Shown here: in pieces, positions 8,185 to 15,859 of the stretch
Layout of the letters: every line of letters starts with the position of its first letter
Position numbering within the stretch: position 1 is the stretch's first letter
Assembly: GCA_028824415.1 (NCBI GenBank)
Contig: JAPPDX010000081.1
Span: 1-32,204, forward strand
Source of the DNA: a bacterium
GTDB taxonomy: Bacteria > Actinomycetota > Acidimicrobiia > Acidimicrobiales > CATQHL01
DNA: 32,204 nucleotides
Reading direction: 5' to 3'
Translations under genes and position numbers: made by a program
The notes under the pieces: model-generated
Databases searched by the model: none
Told to the model about the DNA's origin: nothing
What the model saw: only the letters and a program-made list of their open reading frames with translations

Positions 8185-10260
8185 ATGCAAGGCGGCTGGC
8201 AGGTCGGGATCGACACGGGCGGGACCTTCACCGACCTGGTGGCGGTGCGCGGGGACGAGCAGCGCATCGCCAAGGTGCCCTCGACACCATCGGCGTTCGA
8301 CCAGGGGGTTCTGGACTCGATCACCGCGGCGGGAATCGAGGTCTCCGAGATCGAGATGATCGCCCACGGCACCACGGTCGCCACCAACGCCGTGATCACC
8401 CAGCGGGGTGCCGCCACGGCGCTGCTGACCACCCGGGGCTTCCGCGACGTGCTGGAGCTGCGCCGCCACAATCGGGGCGACCCCTATGACATCCAGTGGG
8501 ATCCCCCGCCGCCGCTGGTGGCGCGCCGCAACCGCTTCGAGATAAGCGAGCGGCTGGACTACGCCGGCGACGTGGTGATCCCTCTCGACGCCGAGCAGGT
8601 GCGCGCCGCCGCCCGGCTGGCGGCACGGCGGGGCATCGGCACCTTCGCCATCGCCTTCCTGCACTCCTATGTCAACCCGGCCCATGAGGACGAGGCGGCG
8701 GAGCTCGTCCGGTCCGAGGTTCCCGGCGCGTTCGTCAGCACCTCCGGCTCGCTGCTGCGGGAACCCCCCGAGTTCGAGCGCACCTCCACCGCTGTGCTCA
8801 ACGCCTACCTGGCCCCGGTCGTGAGCGACTACCTGACGGCGCTGGAGAGCCGGCTCCGTGAGGCCGGTTTCGTCGGCCGCCTCTACGTGATGCACTCCGG
8901 CGGGGGGCTGCTGACCGTGGAGAGCGCCTCGCGCTTTCCGGCTCGCCTGCTCACGTCCGGTCCCGCCGCCGGAGCCAAGGCCGCCGAGGGGGTCGCCGCG
9001 TCCACGGGTGTGGCCGGCGGAGTGGTGGCGGCCGGCGTGCTCGCCTCCTCGGAGGGTCTGGAGGAGGTCATCTCGCTGGACATCGGGGGCACCAGCGCCG
9101 ACATCGCCGTGGTGCAGGGCGGCCGGGCGGACATCGTGCACGAGTTCTCGCCGCGGTTCGGCCAGCCGGCGCGATTCCCGGCCATCGACCTCGTCACGAT
9201 CGGAGCCGGAGGGGGGTCGATCGCCTGGGTCGACGCCGGGCACCTGCCGCACGTCGGACCGCAGAGCGCCGGCGCCGATCCGGGGCCGGCCGCCTACCTG
9301 CTCGGTGGCAGCGACGCCACCGTGACCGATGCCAACCTCGTCGCCGGGCGCCTCGTCGCCGACGCGGGACTCGCCGGCGGCATCAGCCTCGACACCGACG
9401 CCGCGCACCGGGCCGTCGAGTCCTTTGCTGACCAACTCGGGCTGAGCGTGACCGACGCCGCCCTGGGGATCATCGACATCTGCAACAACAACATGGCCCG
9501 CTCGATCCGCGTCGTGACCGTCGAGCGGGGACTCGACCCGCGCAACTTCACCCTCGTCCCCTTCGGCGGCGCCGGACCGCTGATGGCCGCGGAGCTCGCC
9601 GACGTGCTGGGAATCAGGCGGATCGTCGTGCCGCTGGCGCCCGGCGTGACCTCGGGCCTCGGATGCCTCTACGTCGACATCACCCACGACATCGGCGAAG
9701 CGTTGATCAGCGAGTTGACCGATGCGGACCGAGCCCGCTTGCAAGAGGTCTTCGACCGTCTGGGGGCGACCATGAGGCAGCGACTCACCGATGACGGTGT
9801 CGCCGCCGAGCGCCAGCGCCTCGAGTACTCAGTCGACCTGCGCTACCTCGGCCAGGTGCGGGCGCTGACGGTGGAATTGGAGACCGGCACGGTGCCGGAA
9901 CGATTCACCGAGGAGTACCGCGAGATGTTCTTCGAAGAGTACGAGCGGCAGTTCCACTCCGTGGCGGTCGACATTCCCGTGGAGATCTCGGCGCTGCGGG
10001 TGCGCGGCGTCCGCCGCTCCGAGCGTCCGCACATCCCGTTCAGCGGTTCGACGGCACCGCTGCACACTTTCGAACGTCCCGTGCTGACCCGTGACGGCGA
10101 GGTCACCGCCCGGGTCGCCGAACGCAGCCGCCTCCATGTCGGCAGCCGCATCTCCGGGCCCCTCGTGCTGACGCAGGAGGACTCCACCACCTGGGTGCCG
10201 CCGCACTGGGAGGTGGAGGTGGACAAGCTCGGCAACCTGCAGATGGCCCGGTCCGAATGA
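8185..10260 (+). CDS. hyuA: Hydantoinase/oxoprolinase (HyuA-type) ATP-dependent subunit, copy 2
   Basis: A second HyuA-type subunit of 691 residues, paralogous to the gene at 3835 but clearly diverged. The N-terminal IDTGGTFTD loop is at residues 9-17, the second nucleotide motif LDIGGTSAD near 297 and GAGGGSIAW near 339. The C-terminus again has DSTTWVPPHW. ATG 8185 is preceded by GGGAGG (8171-8176) with an eight-base spacer, an unusually clear start. It follows a 213-base spacer with repeats, so it could start a separate transcript, though no promoter is evident. The paired hyuB is 64 bases downstream rather than overlapping. Two complete but diverged HyuAB systems in one cluster suggest two related substrates or consecutive steps. 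Confidence 0.9.
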   Translation: MQGGWQVGIDTGGTFTDLVAVRGDEQRIAKVPSTPSAFDQGVLDSITAAGIEVSEIEMIAHGTTVATNAVITQRGAATALLTTRGFRDVLELRRHNRGDPYDIQWDPPPPLVARRNRFEISERLDYAGDVVIPLDAEQVRAAARLAARRGIGTFAIAFLHSYVNPAHEDEAAELVRSEVPGAFVSTSGSLLREPPEFERTSTAVLNAYLAPVVSDYLTALESRLREAGFVGRLYVMHSGGGLLTVESASRFPARLLTSGPAAGAKAAEGVAASTGVAGGVVAAGVLASSEGLEEVISLDIGGTSADIAVVQGGRADIVHEFSPRFGQPARFPAIDLVTIGAGGGSIAWVDAGHLPHVGPQSAGADPGPAAYLLGGSDATVTDANLVAGRLVADAGLAGGISLDTDAAHRAVESFADQLGLSVTDAALGIIDICNNNMARSIRVVTVERGLDPRNFTLVPFGGAGPLMAAELADVLGIRRIVVPLAPGVTSGLGCLYVDITHDIGEALISELTDADRARLQEVFDRLGATMRQRLTDDGVAAERQRLEYSVDLRYLGQVRALTVELETGTVPERFTEEYREMFFEEYERQFHSVAVDIPVEISALRVRGVRRSERPHIPFSGSTAPLHTFERPVLTRDGEVTARVAERSRLHVGSRISGPLVLTQEDSTTWVPPHWEVEVDKLGNLQMARSE

Positions 10261-10328
10261 GGGAAGAGTCTGCGTGCGGGACGGGCCTGAATGAGAGAGG
10301 GACCTGCATGAGGGAGGGAACCCCATGA
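10257..10328 (+). other. 23-codon bridging ORF with ATGA overlaps at both ends
   Basis: The short frame begins at ATG 10257, overlapping the hyuA2 stop as ATGA. It stops at TGA 10326-10328, overlapping the hyuB2 ATG in the same way. The gap contains three similar purine-rich units, ATGAGGGAAGAG (10257), ATGAGAGAGGGA (10291) and ATGAGGGAGGGA (10308). Each could act as a start or a Shine-Dalgarno sequence. It may pass ribosomes from hyuA2 to hyuB2, or be a by-product of local duplication. No strong ribosome site precedes the first ATG. Confidence 0.25.
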
Positions 10329-12169
10329 GCCTGCGAGTCGTGGACACCGCGCCCACCGAGTCGGTGGGTCTGCGCCAGCAAGATCCGATCCTCTTCCAGG
10401 TCCTCAACAGCGCCTTCAGCAGCATCGTGGACGAGATGAGCGCGCTCACGATGCGCGCCGCGTTCTCGCTGGTGGTCAGCGAGGGCGGCGACTACTCCGG
10501 GACCATCAGCAACCGCCACGGCGACCTCATCGCCTCAGGCGTCCGCGACCTGGCTGCGCACCTGGGGACGCACCCCTTCACCATCAAGGGCATGCTCGAC
10601 TGGATCGGCACCGCCCCCGAGGAGTACTTCCGCCCCGGCGACGTGGTGCTGATCAACGACCCGTACATCGGCGGCACGCACCACAACGACATGCGCGCCG
10701 TCATGCCCTTCTACTTCGACGGCTCCCTGGCCGGCTTCGTGCAGAACTCCATGCACTGGACCGACATCGGCGGCCACGTGCCGGGCACATTCGACTCCAA
10801 CTCCCGCAGCTCCTACGGCGAGGGCCTGGCGGTGCCGCCGATCCACGTCGTGCGCGAGGGGGTCTTCCAGCCGGAGGTCTCGAACCTCATCCTGCGCAAC
10901 GTGCGCATGGCCGACACGGCCCGCGGCGACCTGCTGACCTCCATCGGTGCGGTCCGCCTCGGCGAGCAGCGCCTGCAGGCGCTGGCCCGCCGCTACGGCA
11001 CCGAGATGATCCTGGCGGCCATGGACGAGTTCATCGAGTACTCCGAGGATCTGCTGCGCGCCGAGTTCGCCAAGCTGCCCGACGGCCCCGTCACCGTGGA
11101 GTCGCTCCTGGACTGCGACCCCGCCGGCGACTCCGACGAACCGTTGTCATGCCACATGGTGCTGACGGTGCACGGCGACCGGGCCACGATGGACTTCTCC
11201 GGCTCCGACCCCCCGGCCAAGGGGGCGGTCAACTCCACCCGGTCGGTCACGCTGTCGGCCGCAGTGGTCACCATGAAGATGATCTTCCCGCACATCCCCA
11301 TGAACCAGGGCGTGTTCCGGGCCATCGACTTCGTGCTGCCGCCGGGTCTGCTGGTGAGCGTGGAGTTCCCGGCGCCGGTGTCGGGCTGCGCCGCCGGCGT
11401 GTACCCGGCGGTCTGTGATCTGGTGCTGAAGGCGTTCATGCACCTGGCGCCCGAGCGGTCCATGTCGGGACCCACCGGGCTCATCAACACCATCACGGCG
11501 GGCTGGGATCCGCGGCCCGGCTACGACCGGGAGTTCGTCATGTACCTCTGGCTGGAGGGCGGCTGGGGCGGTCGGGCGCAGCGCAAGGACAACGCCACCG
11601 CCATGACGACCTTCGCCACCACCGCCATGAACCAGCCCGTGGAGCTGCAGGAGCGGCTCTTCCCGGTGCTGTTCGACTGCTACCGCATGGAGACCGACAG
11701 CGCCGGCGCCGGCTGGTCGCGCGGCGGCCTTGGCGTGACCCGCCGGTGGTACCTCACCCACGGCGACGGGGTGCTCTCCGACCTCGGGGACGGCGAGAAG
11801 TTCGGCCCGTGGGGCTTCGCCGGCGGCGCCGACGCCCGGCCCAACAAGTTCACGTACGCCCCCGGCACCGACGACGAGGTCAACGTCGGCATGTTCTGCA
11901 CGAACCTGCCGATCAGCAAGGGGGAGATGCTGGACTGCTTCCAGCCGGGCGGCGGGGGGTACGGCCAACCGTTCACGCGGCGCATCGAGCACGTCCTCGA
12001 CGACCTGCGCGACGGCTACATCAGCCTCGAGGGCGCCCAGCGGGACTACGGCGTCGTGGCGACCCACGATGCCGGCGCCGACGACTTCATCCTCGACGCC
12101 ACCGCCACCGCCGCCCTGCGCACCGGCTACGAAGAGGGCCCCGAATTTCCTACCGAGGGGAGTTCGTGA
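10325..12169 (+). CDS. hyuB: Hydantoinase (HyuB-type) subunit, copy 2
   Basis: The 614-residue Hydantoinase_B subunit is the presumed partner of the HyuA at 8185. Seen are the N-terminal LTMRAAFSLVVSEGGDYS, the motif INDPYIGGTHHNDM, EGGWGGRAQRKDNA and the C-terminal QPGGGGYGQPF. ATG 10325 has AGGGAGGGA ending five bases upstream. In the metal-site region it has GGTHHND where copy 1 has GGSHLPEH, so the two HyuB proteins are not recent duplicates and probably differ in substrate. Its TGA shares one base with the ATG of the following SDR, which ties all three to one transcript. Confidence 0.9.
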   Translation: MSLRVVDTAPTESVGLRQQDPILFQVLNSAFSSIVDEMSALTMRAAFSLVVSEGGDYSGTISNRHGDLIASGVRDLAAHLGTHPFTIKGMLDWIGTAPEEYFRPGDVVLINDPYIGGTHHNDMRAVMPFYFDGSLAGFVQNSMHWTDIGGHVPGTFDSNSRSSYGEGLAVPPIHVVREGVFQPEVSNLILRNVRMADTARGDLLTSIGAVRLGEQRLQALARRYGTEMILAAMDEFIEYSEDLLRAEFAKLPDGPVTVESLLDCDPAGDSDEPLSCHMVLTVHGDRATMDFSGSDPPAKGAVNSTRSVTLSAAVVTMKMIFPHIPMNQGVFRAIDFVLPPGLLVSVEFPAPVSGCAAGVYPAVCDLVLKAFMHLAPERSMSGPTGLINTITAGWDPRPGYDREFVMYLWLEGGWGGRAQRKDNATAMTTFATTAMNQPVELQERLFPVLFDCYRMETDSAGAGWSRGGLGVTRRWYLTHGDGVLSDLGDGEKFGPWGFAGGADARPNKFTYAPGTDDEVNVGMFCTNLPISKGEMLDCFQPGGGGYGQPFTRRIEHVLDDLRDGYISLEGAQRDYGVVATHDAGADDFILDATATAALRTGYEEGPEFPTEGSS

Positions 12170-12933
12170 TGTCGGCTGAGTTCGAGGGCAAGGTGGCGAT
12201 CGTCACGGGCGGGGCGCGCGGCATCGGCGCCGCCATTGCCGATGAGATGGTGGCGAAGGGCGCCGCGGTGGCGTCGTTCGATCTCATCGCGCCCGACGAG
12301 GCGCGCGACGGCGTGCTGGATCTCGAAGTGGACGTCGCCGACGCCGAGTCGGTCCGGGCCGCCACGGCGGAGGTGGTCGACCGTCTCGGCCGCATCGACG
12401 TGCTGTTCAACAACGCCGGTATCCAGCGGGCCGCACCGACACACCTGATGGACCCCGAGATCTGGAACCTGGTCGTGGGGATCCACCTCGGCGGAATGTT
12501 CCTGTGCAGCGCGGCGGCGATCCCCGAGATGCGCAAGGTCGGCGGTGGCGCCATCGTCTCGACGGCGAGCGCGGCCGGCATCGTCGGCATCCCCGGCCGC
12601 GCCCCCTACTCGGCGGCCAAGGCCGGGATCATGGGGCTCACCCGATCCCTCGCCGTGGAGGTGGCGCCGCACAACATCAGGGTGAACGCCGTCGCACCCG
12701 GCTTCACGCGCACACCGCTGGTGCAGCAGGCCCTCGACGACGGCTCCCTCACCGAGGACTGGATGCTGCTGGAGGTCCCGCTGGACCGCCTGGCCGAGGC
12801 CGCCGAGATCGCCCGCCCAGCGGTCTTCCTGGCGGGCGAGGGCGCCTCCTACATCACAGGCCAGACCATCGTCGTGGACGGCGGCTGGACCGTCCAAGGG
12901 GTCTCGGACCGCCCCGACTGGCTCGACGTGTGA
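12169..12933 (+). CDS. Short-chain dehydrogenase/reductase (SDR), second in the cluster
   Basis: Classical SDR of 254 residues. It has TGGARGIGAAIA at the cofactor site, a conserved Asp in EVDVADAESV, LFNNAGIQ, STASAAGIVG, the catalytic YSAAK, VNAVAPGFTRTPL and a terminal VVDGG. It is of the FabG/glucose-dehydrogenase-like kind; the substrate is not predictable. ATG 12169 overlaps the hyuB2 stop by one base (TGATG) and has GAGGGGAG about six bases upstream. A GTG immediately before (12166) is a less likely start. It ends the plus-strand catabolic cluster, and a 9-bp hairpin lies directly after it. It is diverged from the first SDR, so the two flanking dehydrogenases are probably not a simple duplication. 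Confidence 0.88.
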   Translation: MSAEFEGKVAIVTGGARGIGAAIADEMVAKGAAVASFDLIAPDEARDGVLDLEVDVADAESVRAATAEVVDRLGRIDVLFNNAGIQRAAPTHLMDPEIWNLVVGIHLGGMFLCSAAAIPEMRKVGGGAIVSTASAAGIVGIPGRAPYSAAKAGIMGLTRSLAVEVAPHNIRVNAVAPGFTRTPLVQQALDDGSLTEDWMLLEVPLDRLAEAAEIARPAVFLAGEGASYITGQTIVVDGGWTVQGVSDRPDWLDV

Positions 12934-12935
12934 GA

Positions 12936-12957
12936 CCCGCCTCGCCGACGAGGCGGG
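12936..12957. terminator. Hairpin between convergent genes (possible bidirectional terminator)
   Basis: CCCGCCTCG-CCGA-CGAGGCGGG is a perfect 9-bp stem with a four-base loop, in the 31-base gap between the convergent SDR and DUF6159 genes. No T-tract follows on either strand, so termination without Rho is uncertain. The placement favours a terminator or mRNA-end stabiliser for both genes. Confidence 0.55.
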
Positions 12958-12964
12958 AGAGGAC

Positions 12965-13843
12965 TCAGGTGCGGTACCGGCCGGGCTGGCCCCAGTTGCT
13001 GCCGCGATCGCGGTGGCCGAAGGACCGGCCCAGGTCGACCTCGGCGAACTCGGCGGGGGACTCGCCGGTCGTGGCGTACTCGTAGAGGGCGGTCTGGTAG
13101 ACGGCGCTCAGCGCCGAGGCCACCACGGCGCCGAGGATCATCAGCAGGCCGCCGACGATGACGCCGAAGATGCCCAGTGGCCCGGTGCCCAGGAATATGG
13201 CGATGAGCAGTCCGGGCGCCATCAGGACGAAGCCCACGATGGAGAGCCCCGCCTGGGCGATCAGGTTCTCGCCCCAGGTCCGCCGCAGCAGATCCTTGGA
13301 GCGCCCGAGGGCCCGGAACGCACCGACGCGCTCGGCGATGATGATCGGCATCACCAGGAAGGTCATCACCCGCCACGCCAGGTCCAGGAGGCCGCCGAGC
13401 AGTGCCCCCGCGAAGCCGGCTCGGTCGCGTGCCGCCGCCTGGATCGAGTTGATGATGATGCCCACCACGACAGCCACGATCGCCCACACGGCGATGGTGC
13501 CGAACCGGCCCGAGGCGCCGCGGATGGCGCTGGCCACCGTGGGGTCGCCGCCGGTGAGCCGCTCGCGGGCGCCGTGGACCAGGGCGCCCTGGAAGAAGTA
13601 GACGGCGATGGTGCTGGCGATTACCCCCAGGACGACCAGAAGCCTCGATCCGCCCCCGACCTCGAAGTTGTCCCAGCCGGTCGCCGGGTCGTAGTCGATG
13701 AGCACGATCAGGCCGAAGACGACGCCGGCGATGATCAGCGCCGCCAGACCACCGAGGACCGGCAGCCACAGCAACTCCTTGTCCTTGCGCAGGACGCGCC
13801 ACGACGTCTTGCCGAGTTCCCAGGACCGTCCGAAATACCCCAT
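12965..13843 (-). CDS. DUF6159 family integral membrane protein
   Basis: The 292-residue protein has about six hydrophobic helices (approximately 28-50, 68-90, 118-140, 150-175, 200-225 and 230-255). The conserved-looking opening MGYFGRSWELGKTSWRVLRK and the inner segment FRALGRSKDLLRRTWGEN match what I recognise as the DUF6159 family. Function is unknown; members are predicted cytoplasmic-membrane proteins. The C-terminal tail (GSNWGQPGRYRT) is soluble and rich in Gly and Arg. ATG 13843 is well supported by GAGGAGG seven bases upstream. It stands on the minus strand downstream of acuI, with 108 bases between them, and probably has its own promoter. Confidence 0.75.
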   Translation of the reverse strand: MGYFGRSWELGKTSWRVLRKDKELLWLPVLGGLAALIIAGVVFGLIVLIDYDPATGWDNFEVGGGSRLLVVLGVIASTIAVYFFQGALVHGARERLTGGDPTVASAIRGASGRFGTIAVWAIVAVVVGIIINSIQAAARDRAGFAGALLGGLLDLAWRVMTFLVMPIIIAERVGAFRALGRSKDLLRRTWGENLIAQAGLSIVGFVLMAPGLLIAIFLGTGPLGIFGVIVGGLLMILGAVVASALSAVYQTALYEYATTGESPAEFAEVDLGRSFGHRDRGSNWGQPGRYRT

Positions 13844-13932
13844 CGGGTGCCTCCTCGTGCTTGAAGCGTTCGCGGAGCCGCCAGGAAGGAATGTGCCGTC
13901 GCCGCCCTGGGGGCCGCCGATCCGCAGCGTAT

Positions 13933-13958
13933 CGCCTGAGGGGGTTGATTCTCAGGCG
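13933..13958. terminator. Hairpin enclosing the acuI stop codon
   Basis: CGCCTGAG (13933-13940) and CTCAGGCG (13951-13958) form a perfect 8-bp stem with a ten-base loop. The TGA of the acuI-like gene (13954-13952) lies in one arm. There is no T-tract. It may mark the transcript 3' end, but intrinsic termination is not certain. Confidence 0.4.
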
Positions 13959-14941
13959 TTCACGTCCACGACGACCCGGCCGCGCACCGCCCCGGCGAGA
14001 ATGTCGGCGGCCACCCGGGGCACCTCCGCCAGGGGCACCACCGAGGTGATGGATTCCAGGGTCCCGCTGTCCAGATCGGTGGCCAGCCGGCTCCAGGCCT
14101 CGGTCCGCCGGGCTGGCGGCTGGTAGACGCAGTTGACGCCCAGCAGGCTGACTCCCCGGAGGATGAACGGGAACACGGTGCCGGTGAGGTCGGATCCACC
14201 GGCCAGGCCGCAGGCCGCCACGCATCCCTCGGGTTCGAGGGCCGCGATGAGGTTCACGAGCGTGTGGCTGCCGACGGTGTCCACGCCCGCCGCCCAGCGG
14301 GGCCTCGCCATCGGCCGGCCGCCCGGCTCGCTCAACTCTTGGCGGTCGATGACCTCCGCGGCGCCGAGGCTGCGCAGGTAGTCGCCCTCGGTGCCGGCCC
14401 GCCCCGTGGAGGCGGCCACCTCGTAGCCCAGCTTGGCCAGCAAGGCCACGGCCACGCTGCCGACACCGCCGGCGGCACCGGTCACGACGACCGGTCCGCC
14501 GCCGGGGGAGGCGCCGTGGTCCTCCAGCGCCATCACGCAGAGCATGGCGGTGTAGCCGGCGGTGCCGACGGCAGCCGCGGCGCGGGTGTCGATGCCGGCG
14601 GGCAGGCGTGTCAGCCAGCCGGCCTCCACGCGGGCCTTCTGCGCCATGCCGCCCCAGTGCTTCTCGCCGAGGTCCCAGCCGTTGACGGTGACGCGGTCGC
14701 CGGGTTGCCAGTCGGGGTGATCGCTTGCCTCGACGACACCTGCCAGGTCGATGCCCGGCACGAGCGGCCAGTTGCGCACCACCGGCGCGCCGTTGCAGAT
14801 CGCCAGGCCGTCCTTGTAGTTGACGGTGGAGTAGTCCACGGCGACGGTCACCTCGTGATCGGGCAGTTGGTCGTCGGCCAACTCGGTGATGTCGTGACGG
14901 AATCCGTCGTCGGTCTTCTGCAGCAGCAGGGCGGTGAACAT
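13952..14941 (-). CDS. acuI: Acryloyl-CoA reductase-type MDR oxidoreductase (AcuI/YhdH family)
   Basis: Zinc-independent medium-chain reductase of 329 residues. In AcuI/YhdH enzymes the reaction is NADPH-dependent reduction of toxic acryloyl-CoA to propanoyl-CoA, important in DMSP and 3-hydroxypropionate metabolism. Family features seen are DYSTVNYKDGLAI near the N-terminus, the stretch PGIDLAGVV, GWDLGEKHWGG, the cofactor loop VVVTGAAGGVGSVAVALLAK and the adenosine-pocket region STGRAGTEGDYLRSLGAAEV. No structural zinc cysteines are present, as expected. ATG 14941 has GGGAGG about six bases upstream. Neighbours give no operon context for DMSP use. A nearby RamB/ScfR-like regulator, a type linked to short acyl-CoA metabolism, is compatible with propionate metabolism. 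Confidence 0.85.
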   Translation of the reverse strand: MFTALLLQKTDDGFRHDITELADDQLPDHEVTVAVDYSTVNYKDGLAICNGAPVVRNWPLVPGIDLAGVVEASDHPDWQPGDRVTVNGWDLGEKHWGGMAQKARVEAGWLTRLPAGIDTRAAAAVGTAGYTAMLCVMALEDHGASPGGGPVVVTGAAGGVGSVAVALLAKLGYEVAASTGRAGTEGDYLRSLGAAEVIDRQELSEPGGRPMARPRWAAGVDTVGSHTLVNLIAALEPEGCVAACGLAGGSDLTGTVFPFILRGVSLLGVNCVYQPPARRTEAWSRLATDLDSGTLESITSVVPLAEVPRVAADILAGAVRGRVVVDVNA

Positions 14942-15013
14942 GCGGGCCTCCCGGATGCCTGGGTGGGTACGTCCCGAGCCTATGGCGCTGCGGGCTCCCC
15001 GCGGAGGCCCCGC

Positions 15014-15859
15014 TCACACCACCAGGCCCTGGATCTCCGCCACGGGGGCGTAGACCGAGGAACTGCGGGTGACCGCTCCCAGAGGGCCGCGCATCCCGCC
15101 GAGGCCCACTGTCGTGAAGCTGCCCACGAAGGTGACGGTGGCGGTGATCCTGAAGCGGTCCCCGGCGGCACCGTCGGAGGAGTGCCGGTAGGTGTACCGG
15201 CAGGTGCTCAGCGCGTCGCCGAAACCTGGGATCCACGGGGTTCCGGGGCCCAGGCAGGTGATCGAGTCGCCGTTGCCCATGTTCCAGCGCACCGTCGTGG
15301 GGGTGGCGAAGATCGTCACCACGTAGCCCCAGACCATGACCGTGGTGCTGTAGGTGCGCCAGTAGGACGGCGGCAGCCAGAGCCACGTCGGGGTCTGCAC
15401 CAGCAAGCCCGAGCGAAGGCCCGGAGAGGTGTGGATGGTCGGGCTGGGCGGGTTGAGCGCCCCCATCGCCGAGGAGACCACCGTGGACTGGGTGGGGCGA
15501 GGTCGCGGCCTGCTCGGCGACACCGTGATGGTCTGGATGTAGTTCCCGTTGCTGTCGCAGAGGGCGACGGTGTAGTCGCCGTCGTCCTGGAGGTAGAACG
15601 GCCCGCAGTAGTGCAGCCCTCCACCGATGCCCGTTGGCGGCACGTCCTCGGTCGTTGGACGCTCGACGGTGAGCGTCGAACAGAATTGCTGGCCGTCGCT
15701 GCAGTTCTCGATCTCGGTGGAGTCGGCCGCAGCCACGCCGGGCGCCGCGACCGAGAGCGCCCCGACCGCCGTCACCAGGGCAACAGCGGCGCGCCCGCGG
15801 TGACGGTGCCGCCCGCGCCGGGAGCGGGGGTCGTTGGACTGTCTGCGTGCATGGTGCAT
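15014..15859 (-). CDS. Secreted protein of unknown function (Sec signal peptide)
   Basis: The 281-residue product has a strongly basic start (residues 1-23, many Arg and His). A hydrophobic stretch AAVALVTAVGALSVAAPGV and an AAA-type signal peptidase site near residue 45 follow. The mature part is rich in Thr, Ser and aromatic residues with four Cys in the first half (ENCSDGQQFC, HYCGPF, VALCDS), plus a Pro/Arg-rich segment (SPSRPRPRPTQ). It looks like a beta-rich extracellular protein of no recognised family. The start ATG 15859 is backed by AGGAAGG eight bases upstream. It overlaps the upstream lipoprotein gene by 88 bases in another frame, so the pair is likely co-transcribed and both are exported. 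Confidence 0.75.
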   Translation of the reverse strand: MHHARRQSNDPRSRRGRHRHRGRAAVALVTAVGALSVAAPGVAAADSTEIENCSDGQQFCSTLTVERPTTEDVPPTGIGGGLHYCGPFYLQDDGDYTVALCDSNGNYIQTITVSPSRPRPRPTQSTVVSSAMGALNPPSPTIHTSPGLRSGLLVQTPTWLWLPPSYWRTYSTTVMVWGYVVTIFATPTTVRWNMGNGDSITCLGPGTPWIPGFGDALSTCRYTYRHSSDGAAGDRFRITATVTFVGSFTTVGLGGMRGPLGAVTRSSSVYAPVAEIQGLVV

